From CAMYLR01 sp039588915 (lineage in GTDB: Bacteria > Gemmatimonadota > Gemmatimonadetes > JACCXV01 > JAHWKZ01), in contig JBDGYV010000076.1 in the NCBI GenBank assembly GCA_039588915.1, positions 1 through 8,012 of the forward strand: a DNA stretch of 8,012 nt, given 5' to 3'. Under the pieces are notes generated by a model. The model did no database searches and was not told the origin of the DNA. It worked only from the letters and a program-made list of their open reading frames with translations. The translations under genes and the position numbers were made by a program. Shown here in pieces: positions 1 to 5,505 of this stretch (the first letter of the stretch is position 1; every line of letters begins with the position of its first letter).

Positions 1-128
1 CGGACGCCGAGCTGTTGGAGTTCTTGTCCAATGGAAAGGGTGCGATGCCGGGGTTCGCGAAGATCCTTTCCAAGCAGGAATTGAGTGCTATCGTCGGGGT
101 GTTGCGCGATCTGAATGCCGTGGAGTAA
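1..128 (+). CDS. c-type cytochrome, C-terminal fragment (5' end outside window)
   Basis: The open frame enters at base 3 and ends at TAA 126-128, leaving 41 residues. It contains GKGAMPGF (visible residues 11-18) followed by the amphipathic segment ILSKQELSAIVGVLRDL. A Met-Pro-Gly-Phe motif before a final helix with a (L/I)s..e..aiv.ylr pattern is typical of class I cytochrome c, where that Met is the distal haem ligand. The haem-binding CxxCH is not visible because the N-terminal part is cut off. The role would be periplasmic electron transfer. A terminator follows about 50 nt after the stop, so this is the last gene of its transcript. It could be a cytochrome domain of a larger protein. The family call is fairly sure; the exact subtype is not. 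Confidence 0.72.
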   Translation, partial: DAELLEFLSNGKGAMPGFAKILSKQELSAIVGVLRDLNAVE

Positions 129-178
129 GGCCGCGGACACACTCGGGCGCTGAGTTGAACTCTAACCAGGCCACCATG

Positions 179-208
179 AGGAAGCCCCGTTTCGGCGGGG
201 CTTCCTTT
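179..208 (+). terminator. Rho-independent terminator after the cytochrome gene
   Basis: A perfect 10-bp GC-rich stem pairs GGAAGCCCCG (180-189) with CGGGGCTTCC (196-205). It closes a 6-nt loop (TTTCGG), and A179-T206 can extend the stem. A short T run (206-208, then AT) follows. It lies 50 nt downstream of the cytochrome stop and 100 nt before the next start, so it separates the cytochrome transcript from the peptidase operon. Confidence 0.88.
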
Positions 209-308
209 ATATCCGGAGACCAGCGTAGATCGTGGGGGCGCTGATCCCCAGGCTCCGCTAAACGAGGTCGCTGCCTAGCGAGTTTGCACGTCAAGCGGAA
301 GGCTGACG

Positions 309-1355
309 ATGTCTGCGAAGCGTTTTCTTCTTACTGCACTGAGCGTTCTCTTGGTCGCAACCTCATGCGATCAAGACGATGCCCCGCTGGGACCCGACAG
401 CATCGATCCCAATGCCGCGGCGGCGGCAGCAGCCACAATCACCGCCGACGACATGCACCAGCTGATCGCACACCTGGCGAGCGACGAAATGGCTGGGCGA
501 GACACTCCCAGTCCAGGCCTCGACGCGGCGGCCAGTTACGTGGCCGGCGAATTCGCTGCGCTTGGTCTCCTTCCGGGAGGGGGCTCGTTCATCCAACGGT
601 ACCCGATCGATGTGGAAGTTTTTGACGCTGAGACCGGCCAGATCGCCATCGTCACCACGGGTGCACCCAACGTCGTGGCGGTGCTAAGGGGAAGTCATCC
701 GACGCTCCGCAACACGTACATCATCTTCAGCGCGCACGTCGACCACATCGGTGTGGGAACCGCCAATTCCGCAGGGGACTCTATCTACAATGGGGCCGAC
801 GACGATGCTTCCGGAACGGCCGCCCTGATCGAAGTTGCTGAGGCCTTTGCGTCGTTAGAGACCGCGCCGTCCCGCTCGCTCATATTCCTGGCCGTTAGCG
901 GAGAAGAGAAGGGGCTGCTGGGTTCCCGCCACTATGCCGATCACCCGACTGTACCCATCGAATCAATCGTGGCCGACGTCAACGCTGATATGATCAGCCG
1001 AAACTCTCCCGACAGTATCGCCGTGATCGGGCAGGAGTATTCTTCCCTGGGTCTGCTCATCCGCCGCGTGGTCGACAACCATCCCGAAGTGCGGCTAATC
1101 GTGACCGGGGATCTCTGGCCGGAGGAGAGGCTTTTCTTTCGGAGCGATCACTTCAACTTCGTTCGCAATGGGATCCCAGCGCTGTGGTTTTTTGCCGGAA
1201 CCCACGAGGACTATCACGAGCTGTCAGACGAAGTCGACACGATCGACGCCGACAAGGCGGCCAGAGTAGCCCGGCTGATCTTTTTCACCATCTACTCGAT
1301 TGCCAACGCCACCGATACCCCCACCTGGACCGACACGAACGTCGAGCTATACTGA
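309..1355 (+). CDS. M28 family zinc metallopeptidase lipoprotein
   Basis: This is a 348-residue predicted exported aminopeptidase-like enzyme that would bind two zinc ions. Residues 1-20 form a signal peptide ending in LLVATSC, so Cys20 is the likely lipidated residue; the -3 Ala makes the lipobox slightly atypical. The M28 core is complete. SAHVDH gives His143 and Asp145, NGADDDASG gives the bridging Asp164, SGEE gives catalytic Glu199 and ligand Glu200, NADM gives Asp227, and YHELSD gives His303 (ligand roles assigned by analogy with Aeromonas aminopeptidase). The linker before the core is short, with an Ala run at 36-42. The ATG at 309 has GGAAGG at 298-303, about 6 nt upstream. The next gene starts 48 nt after the stop with no terminator between, so they are probably co-transcribed. 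The natural substrate cannot be read from sequence; some M28 members act on non-peptide amides. Confidence 0.93.
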   Translation: MSAKRFLLTALSVLLVATSCDQDDAPLGPDSIDPNAAAAAAATITADDMHQLIAHLASDEMAGRDTPSPGLDAAASYVAGEFAALGLLPGGGSFIQRYPIDVEVFDAETGQIAIVTTGAPNVVAVLRGSHPTLRNTYIIFSAHVDHIGVGTANSAGDSIYNGADDDASGTAALIEVAEAFASLETAPSRSLIFLAVSGEEKGLLGSRHYADHPTVPIESIVADVNADMISRNSPDSIAVIGQEYSSLGLLIRRVVDNHPEVRLIVTGDLWPEERLFFRSDHFNFVRNGIPALWFFAGTHEDYHELSDEVDTIDADKAARVARLIFFTIYSIANATDTPTWTDTNVELY

Positions 1356-1403
1356 TCGAGTAGCTTGGAACGGTTCAGATCAATCACACCAAGGGGGGAT
1401 TTC

Positions 1404-1889
1404 ATGCAGCGTTTGTTCGCGTTGGTCATGGTGCTCGCCGTCGTGGCTTGCCAGCCCGCGGCCGAGGCGCCACCCGAAGCCCCAGCCCAGGCCACGTTCA
1501 CAGCAGACGACGAGGCCGCCATCCGCGGTATGGTCGAGAAGTACGCCGTTGACGTGATCGCGATGGATTGGGAGTCGAATAACAGCTATTACGATGCCGA
1601 TGCGGTGCGGATGCCGCCCAACCAACCCATGATGCAGGGCGTCGCCGCGATCAGGGAATGGCAAGATGCTCGGCCGCCGATCACCGGTTTCACCCTAACG
1701 CCGCAGGTCATTGCCGGTGACGGCGACATGGCCTACGGGCGAGGCGCGTTCACCATCGATTTGGCCCCGCCCGATGGTGATCCAGTGAGCATGGTCGGCA
1801 AGTGGCACGCGATCTACGAGCGGCAAGCCGACGGCTCGTGGCTCTGCGTGAGCGACATCTGGAATACCGATGCACCGGTGGGGATGTAG
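1404..1889 (+). CDS. SnoaL-like / DUF4440 (NTF2-fold) lipoprotein
   Basis: This 161-residue lipoprotein starts at ATG 1404, which has AAGGGGGG (1391-1398) at ideal distance. An in-frame ATG at 1365 would add 13 residues ahead of a complete signal peptide and is unlikely. The signal peptide ends in LAVVAC, so lipidation is at Cys16, followed by a Pro/Ala/Glu-rich linker. The remainder matches the DUF4440/SnoaL pattern. An N-terminal helix (FTADDEAAIRGMVEKYA) is followed by YYDADAVRMPPNQPMMQG, AIREWQ, and the terminal strands MVGKWHAIYERQADGSW and DIWNTD. Such NTF2-fold proteins form a cone-shaped pocket. Members range from isomerases and hydratases to plain ligand binders, so no reaction is claimed. 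It probably shares a transcript with the M28 peptidase upstream. Confidence 0.9.
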   Translation: MQRLFALVMVLAVVACQPAAEAPPEAPAQATFTADDEAAIRGMVEKYAVDVIAMDWESNNSYYDADAVRMPPNQPMMQGVAAIREWQDARPPITGFTLTPQVIAGDGDMAYGRGAFTIDLAPPDGDPVSMVGKWHAIYERQADGSWLCVSDIWNTDAPVGM

Positions 1890-1960
1890 CGCTCAACAAC
1901 ATTTACGACAGCTACGTTACTAGCCGCCTTTAGCCGGCCGCGCCTTGAGTACGAACCTGC

Positions 1961-1993
1961 CGGGGCTCACAAACGCAAGCAGAGTGGGCCCCG
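1961..1993. other. stem-loop between convergent genes (possible bidirectional transcript end)
   Basis: CGGGGCTCAC (1961-1970) pairs with GTGGGCCCCG (1984-1993), giving ten pairs including one G-T wobble, around a 13-nt loop. It lies between the SnoaL-like gene stop (1889, plus) and the small minus-strand gene stop (2019). Neither strand has a T tract after it, so it is not a canonical intrinsic terminator. It could still protect a 3' end or help Rho-dependent termination. The rest of 1890-2018 shows nothing recognisable. Confidence 0.4.
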
Positions 1994-2018
1994 ACAGGAT
2001 CAGCAGATCGCTTGGGCA

Positions 2019-2219
2019 CTAGCAGCTCCCTTTCCTCATCTCTAACCGACCATTGCTGGTCGCAAGAGCCGGTGGTGTCTCTACGGCGATCACCGTAATC
2101 GGACCAAGCTCCGCCGTGAGTTTTCCTTCCGACGGGGCGGCGGGAACGGTCATCGCCAGTAGGGCTGCCAGCGAGAAGGCGCTGACGGCAGCGGCAATCA
2201 CAGAATAGAGCACTCGCAT
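2019..2219 (-). CDS. small exported protein, 66 residues, unknown function
   Basis: I do not recognise this protein. It begins with Met-Arg and a long hydrophobic segment (about residues 4-25) ending in VPAAPS, which looks like a cleavable Sec signal peptide. The mature part would be only about 38 residues, containing LTAELGPITVIAVETPPA and ending MRKGSC with a C-terminal cysteine. Support for a real gene is mostly the start: AAAGGAG lies 7 nt before the ATG on the minus strand (complement of 2226-2233), an excellent ribosome site. It is divergent from the radical SAM pair and convergent with the SnoaL-like gene. The single terminal Cys could form a disulfide or bind a ligand; that is conjecture. 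It could also be a spurious frame, though the signal peptide plus strong ribosome site argue against it. Confidence 0.62.
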   Translation of the reverse strand: MRVLYSVIAAAVSAFSLAALLAMTVPAAPSEGKLTAELGPITVIAVETPPALATSNGRLEMRKGSC

Positions 2220-2237
2220 TTGGCCTCTCCTTTCGGT

Positions 2238-2257
2238 CGAAACCCGTGTAGGTTTCG
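2238..2257 (-). promoter_or_regulatory. inverted repeat in the leader of the small exported-protein gene
   Basis: CGAAACC (2238-2244) and GGTTTCG (2251-2257) form a perfect 7-bp inverted repeat with a 6-nt loop. It lies 4 nt upstream of the ribosome site of the minus-strand gene starting at 2219. As RNA it would be a hairpin beside the Shine-Dalgarno sequence; as DNA it could be an operator. Further GGTTCG-like copies follow at 2257-2267. No known riboswitch or operator consensus is recognised. Confidence 0.35.
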
Positions 2258-2368
2258 GTTCGGGTTCGTGACCTAAAAAACGGCTCTAGATCTGGGCCTA
2301 TTCCTCGCGTCGGCCTCGCAGCGATGTTCTGACCAATCCCGGACAATTGATGTGCCGGGTGGCTTCCC

Positions 2369-3352
2369 ATGATATCTTGGACAACGGTGTTCCGGCCGAC
2401 CTATCTGATGTTACCTCGCGAGGATCTCCGCGAGCGCGTCGCGCGGGGGGTTGCAAGCCTCGAAGACTGCCGAGCCTGCCCCCGCGATTGTGGCGTCAAC
2501 CGGCTCGAGGACAAGTGGTCGGCCTGCAAGACCGGTCGCTACGCGGTCGTGAGTAGCTACTTCCCGCACTTTGGCGAAGAGGACTGCCTCAGGGGCTGGA
2601 ACGGCTCCGGTACGATCTTCTTCGCGCACTGTAACCTGCGGTGCGTCTTCTGTCAGAACTGGGACATCAGCCAGGCGATCAAGCCCAAGCGGTCCCCTCC
2701 CGGATCCACGCCGCGTGAGATCGCGAGCATGATGCTCGAGCTCCAACAGCGCGGCTGCCACAACATCAACTTCGTGACGCCGGAGCACGTCGTTCCGCAA
2801 GTGCTCGAGTCGGTTGCCAAGGCGATCGAGATGGGACTTGCGATCCCGATCGTGTATAACACCAGCGCCTACGACGCGCTCGAGAGCATTACCCTCATGG
2901 ATGGGATCGTCGACATCTACATGCCGGACTTCAAGTACTGGAGCCCCGACAAGAGCCGGAAATACCTCAAGGCGGCTGATTATCCCTCGACGGCGCGCGC
3001 CGCGATTGCGGAGATGTATCAGCAAGTCGGCGAGCTGGTTGTTAACGCGGATGGGGTGGCGAAACGAGGGCTCCTCCTCCGGCACCTGGTGATGCCCGGA
3101 GAGCTCGACGAGACGCGTGCGATCCTGGAGTGGGTCGCCTCCCGGCTGGGCCCCGAGACCTACGTGAACTTGATGGACCAGTACCACCCGGCTGGTTCCG
3201 TGAGTGACGAGAAGTGCCCGGAGCTCAACCGCCCTATGAGGTCGGAGGAGTTCCTTGCGGCGATGGAGATCGCGCGCGAGTTGGGGCTTCGACGGCTGGA
3301 TGAGCGGCGACCGATGGCCCGGCTCCGGAGACGACGGGCTATGGCGAGGTAG
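2369..3352 (+). CDS. radical SAM protein, PflX-like (COG1313 type)
   Basis: This 327-residue cytoplasmic iron-sulfur protein resembles PflX, a pyruvate-formate-lyase-activase-like group with no proven substrate. The radical SAM [4Fe-4S] motif is CNLRCVFC (Cys88, Cys92, Cys95), followed by QNWDIS. Upstream lies a second cysteine set, C34-x2-C37-x3-C41-x11-C53, in the CRACPRDCGVNR segment typical of the group, probably for an auxiliary cluster. Other marks are YMPDFKYW (185-191) and NLMDQYHPAG (267-276). The start at 2369 is the first ATG after an in-frame stop at 2348. It keeps the FRPTYLML segment seen in relatives, but its ribosome site (GGGTGG) is weak; ATG 2408 is an alternative. The C-terminal tail is Arg-rich (RLRRRRAMAR). 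The next radical SAM gene begins 7 nt after the stop, implying coupled expression. Confidence 0.9.
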   Translation: MISWTTVFRPTYLMLPREDLRERVARGVASLEDCRACPRDCGVNRLEDKWSACKTGRYAVVSSYFPHFGEEDCLRGWNGSGTIFFAHCNLRCVFCQNWDISQAIKPKRSPPGSTPREIASMMLELQQRGCHNINFVTPEHVVPQVLESVAKAIEMGLAIPIVYNTSAYDALESITLMDGIVDIYMPDFKYWSPDKSRKYLKAADYPSTARAAIAEMYQQVGELVVNADGVAKRGLLLRHLVMPGELDETRAILEWVASRLGPETYVNLMDQYHPAGSVSDEKCPELNRPMRSEEFLAAMEIARELGLRRLDERRPMARLRRRRAMAR

Positions 3353-3359
3353 CGGGCGT

Positions 3360-4466
3360 ATGGTTAAACAGGCAGGATCTCCCGTGAAGGATGCTCGAAA
3401 AACTCGACACTGGCACGCGCTCGACGACGGTAGGGTCCAGTGCGACATCTGCCCGCGCTTCTGCCGCTTGCGCGACCGCCAGCGCGGCTTCTGTTTCGTC
3501 CGCGCCAACGAAAGTGACCAGATCGTCCTTACTACCTACGGGCGCTCGAGCGGCTACTGCGTCGATCCGATCGAGAAGAAGCCGCTGAATCATTTCCTTC
3601 CTGGGACTCCCGTTCTGTCCTTCGGCACGGCCGGGTGCAACCTGGGATGCAAGTTCTGTCAGAACTGGGATATCTCGAAGTCGCGGGAGATGGACACTCT
3701 CGCGGACTCGGCCGCGCCCGAGACGATCGCCCGCGCCGCGGAACGCCTCGGGTGCCGAAGCGTGGCGTTCACCTACAACGATCCGGTGATCTTCCACGAG
3801 TATGCGATCGACGTGGCTCAGGCGTGCAAGGATCGAGGTATCCACCCGGTGGCCGTCACGGCTGGCTATCAGTGCTCCGATCCGCGAACCGAGTTCTACC
3901 GCAACATGGACGCCGCGAACGTCGACCTGAAGGCGTTTAGCGATGAGTTCTACCGGAAGATCTGCGGCGGCGAGCTGGAGTCGGTTCTTGACACACTGCG
4001 CTACCTACGCCATGGGACGCAAGTGTGGCTCGAGATCACGACGCTCCTGATTCCGGGGGCGAATGACTCCGATGCGGAGATCGAGCGAGAGACGGAGTGG
4101 ATCGCCGAGGAGCTGGGCCTCGACGTGCCGCTTCACTTCTCGGCGTTTCACCCCGCTTGGAAGATGTTGGATGTGCCGCACACACCGGTCGAGACTCTGC
4201 GGCGGGCGCGCGAGATCGCCCTCGCCAACGGCCTTCGGTACGTGTACACGGGCAACGTCCACGATAAGGAGGGTCAGAGCACCTACTGCCACCGGTGTGG
4301 CGAGCTCCTGATCGGCCGCAACTGGTACGCGCTCTCTGAGTGGAACCTCACGAGTTTGGGGTACTGCCGGCGGTGCAGTGCGAGCTGTCCGGGTGTCTTC
4401 GACGCGCACCCGGGGTCTTGGGGCGCACGGCGCATCCCGGTTCGCCTCGTCGACTACGCGGCATAG
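3360..4466 (+). CDS. amrS: AmmeMemoRadiSam system radical SAM enzyme AmrS
   Basis: This 368-residue protein closely matches the AmmeMemoRadiSam radical SAM family, whose usual genomic partners are AMMECR1-like (AmrA) and MEMO-like (AmrB) proteins; the reaction is unknown. The N-terminal cysteines C28-x2-C31-x3-C35-x9-C45 lie in CDICPRFCRLR and GFCFVR. The radical SAM motif CNLGCKFC (Cys93, Cys97, Cys100) runs into QNWDISKSREMD. Also typical are YGRSSGYCVDPIEKKPLNHF (60-79), FTYNDP (137-142), HFSAFHPAWKM and YTGNV. A C-terminal zinc-ribbon-like set is C310-x2-C313 and C336-x2-C339. ATG 3360 is chosen, with GAGG at 3346-3349 inside the end of the upstream gene; GTG 3384 with AGGA in front is a real alternative. 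A frame start at 3255 would overlap the PflX-like gene and add non-conserved sequence. No AmrA or AmrB gene is in the window. Confidence 0.93.
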   Translation: MVKQAGSPVKDARKTRHWHALDDGRVQCDICPRFCRLRDRQRGFCFVRANESDQIVLTTYGRSSGYCVDPIEKKPLNHFLPGTPVLSFGTAGCNLGCKFCQNWDISKSREMDTLADSAAPETIARAAERLGCRSVAFTYNDPVIFHEYAIDVAQACKDRGIHPVAVTAGYQCSDPRTEFYRNMDAANVDLKAFSDEFYRKICGGELESVLDTLRYLRHGTQVWLEITTLLIPGANDSDAEIERETEWIAEELGLDVPLHFSAFHPAWKMLDVPHTPVETLRRAREIALANGLRYVYTGNVHDKEGQSTYCHRCGELLIGRNWYALSEWNLTSLGYCRRCSASCPGVFDAHPGSWGARRIPVRLVDYAA

Positions 4467-4543
4467 ACCACGCGCGGGTATTTCCCCACAGACATCCGCG
4501 TCAGAATCAGGCTACGCTAGGTCAACAGAATGACATTTGATCG

Positions 4544-4550
4544 AAAGGAG
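4544..4550 (+). promoter_or_regulatory. ribosome binding site of the selenoprotein gene
   Basis: AAAGGAG is followed by AAATGATG. The spacing to the second ATG (4556) is 5 nt and to the first (4553) only 2 nt, so 4556 is the better start. This strong site shows that translation is initiated upstream of the in-frame TGA, which argues against a dead gene. Confidence 0.8.
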
Positions 4551-4555
4551 AAATG

Positions 4556-4843
4556 ATGCCAAAGGAGCGTGTAAACGAGTTCCAGTTGTTTTACGATTCC
4601 GCTCGGCACAACGAAGTGCTGAGCGAGCAGACTACCGTCATGATCCATCTTGCCACGGCGATGGCAGTCGCCTGCTACCCGTGAATGGAGAGTTACCTTG
4701 GCGTGGCCAAGGATCTCGGTATCACAAAACAAGAAATCGCGACCGTGCAGTCGATCGTCATGGCCGTGTCGGCCGGTCGTGTCGCGGCTCAGTTCAGGGA
4801 AGTAAAGCAGAGGTCTGAAGTAGGCGGGGAGACCGAGGGATAA
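4556..4843 (+). CDS. carboxymuconolactone decarboxylase/AhpD-like selenoprotein candidate with in-frame TGA (C-x-x-U)
   Basis: Read through TGA 4682-4684, this frame gives 95 residues up to TAA 4841-4843. Residues 20-43 (LSEQTTVMIHLATAMAVACYP then UGA) and 44-83 (MESYLGVAKDLGITKQEIA, then VQSIVMAVSAGRVAAQF) together form one short CMD/AhpD-type helical domain. Family members have CxxC at this place; here it is Cys40-Tyr-Pro-UGA43, so the stop sits exactly on the second redox Cys. UGA is a normal stop elsewhere in the window, so global recoding is excluded. A SECIS-like hairpin follows at the expected distance. The role would be a small cytoplasmic thiol/selenol oxidoreductase, perhaps peroxide-linked like AhpD. 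The AhpD proton-relay His (four after the second Cys) is Tyr47 and the Glu 12 before the first Cys is Val28. ATG 4685 directly after the TGA could be miscalled as a separate 52-residue gene. Alternatives are a point mutation of TGC/TGT or a sequencing error. The M23 gene follows after 16 nt. Confidence 0.8.
4688..4717 (+). promoter_or_regulatory. candidate bacterial SECIS element
   Basis: Just after the UGA, CCTTGGC (4696-4702) pairs perfectly with GCCAAGG (4706-4712) around the loop GTG (4703-4705). Below it GAGA (4688-4691) can pair with TCTC (4714-4717), with a small asymmetric internal loop. The distance from UGA to loop is 18 nt. Known bacterial SECIS hairpins sit inside the coding region directly after UGA, have a small apical loop with an early G (GU in E. 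coli fdhF), and have roughly this spacing. It would bind SelB to direct Sec insertion. The match is structural; no folding energy was computed. Confidence 0.68.
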
Positions 4844-4859
4844 GATCAGGAGTTCTAGG

Positions 4860-5504
4860 GTGCTCTTTCAAGGCGACAAGATTGGATTGGGGATCGGTTT
4901 GGTGCTCGTTGGCCGGCTCTTTATGCTGGGTTGTAGTGGTGACTCGAGTGGTGGCGACGGCCCAACGGCGACCTCGGACCAAACATGCATGGATTTCGCT
5001 GTCTTCGGCGAGCCAGCGCAGTCAGACTACCGGCTGCCGTATCCCGTCGGTGATGCCTGGTTTCTCGTGCAGAGCTACTGCACTTCACGCGGCTCGCATA
5101 GCAATCAGCTGGCCTACGATTTCAGGATGGACTTTGGCGCGCCGATTGCGGCCGCACGATCAGGCGTTGTCGTCAACCTGATGGATGACTTTCCCGACGA
5201 CGGGATAGACTCGAACAACTTCAACTTCCTCATCATCCATCACGACGTTGGGACGTACGGCTTCTACGCCCATCATCAACAGGGAAGTGCCCAGGTACAG
5301 ATCGGCGAGACGGTCACTACCGGCCAGCACATCGCAAACGCCGGTCAATCGGGAACCGGCCTGCCGTGCGTCCCCCGCACTTGTGCGATCCTCCACTTCC
5401 AAGTTTCCCACGCCCGTCGCTTCGTGGCGCAGGACGACCTCGGCGTCAACTTCCCTAATGCGCAAGGGAACCTTGATCGACGTGTGGTCTTGCGGTGGGT
5501 GTGA
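4860..5504 (+). CDS. M23 family (LytM/peptidoglycan endopeptidase-like) lipoprotein
   Basis: This 214-residue protein starts at GTG 4860, with AGGAG (4848-4852) 7 nt upstream. The next ATG would cut away the signal peptide. The hydrophobic N-terminus ends in FMLGC, so Cys25 is probably lipidated, followed by a Ser/Gly/Asp linker. M23 features are YDFRMDFGAPIAAARSGVVV (86-105, Asp87), YGFYAHHQQGSAQVQIGETV (133-152), GQHIANAGQSG (155-165) and the ILHFQV strand with His179. The zinc ligands are probably Asp87 and His179 plus His80, which is spaced wider than the classic HxxxD. His138 or His139 would be the catalytic base. Whether it is an active endopeptidase or a degenerate scaffold is therefore open. 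Extra cysteines (43, 74, 170, 175) could form disulfides in the periplasm. It begins 16 nt after the selenoprotein frame, so the two probably share a transcript. Its stop is 1 nt from the end of the convergent gene. Confidence 0.9.
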   Translation: MLFQGDKIGLGIGLVLVGRLFMLGCSGDSSGGDGPTATSDQTCMDFAVFGEPAQSDYRLPYPVGDAWFLVQSYCTSRGSHSNQLAYDFRMDFGAPIAAARSGVVVNLMDDFPDDGIDSNNFNFLIIHHDVGTYGFYAHHQQGSAQVQIGETVTTGQHIANAGQSGTGLPCVPRTCAILHFQVSHARRFVAQDDLGVNFPNAQGNLDRRVVLRWV

Positions 5505-5505
5505 C

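Noticed and set aside
233..250. Short hairpin TGGGGG/TCCCCA upstream of the M28 gene.
   Set aside because: It has only five pairs plus one wobble, no conserved regulatory motif nearby and no T tract. This is common by chance in GC-rich DNA.
1890..1925. GCTCAAC followed by CGTTACT, briefly considered as integron attC-like ends.
   Set aside because: The second half does not match the complementary GTTRRRY core, and no integrase or cassette array is present.
2347..2375. TTGATG, 17 nt spacer, TGATAT, resembling a sigma-70 promoter.
   Set aside because: It would start transcription downstream of the chosen ATG 2369. It would be relevant only if ATG 2408 were the true start, and that one has no ribosome site either.
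3255..3359. N-terminal extension of AmrS to an ATG inside the PflX-like gene.
   Set aside because: The extra residues are an out-of-frame reading of the upstream gene and are not part of the conserved family.
2411..3508. A 365-codon open frame on the minus strand, antisense to the PflX-like gene.
   Set aside because: It is rich in Arg, His and Leu with no recognisable domain. It mirrors the codon bias of the well-supported plus-strand gene.
4685..4843. A separate 52-residue gene beginning at the ATG directly after the TGA.
   Set aside because: It has no ribosome site of its own near that ATG, and its sequence is only the second half of a CMD domain whose first half is in frame upstream. Restart after the TGA remains a weak alternative to Sec insertion.
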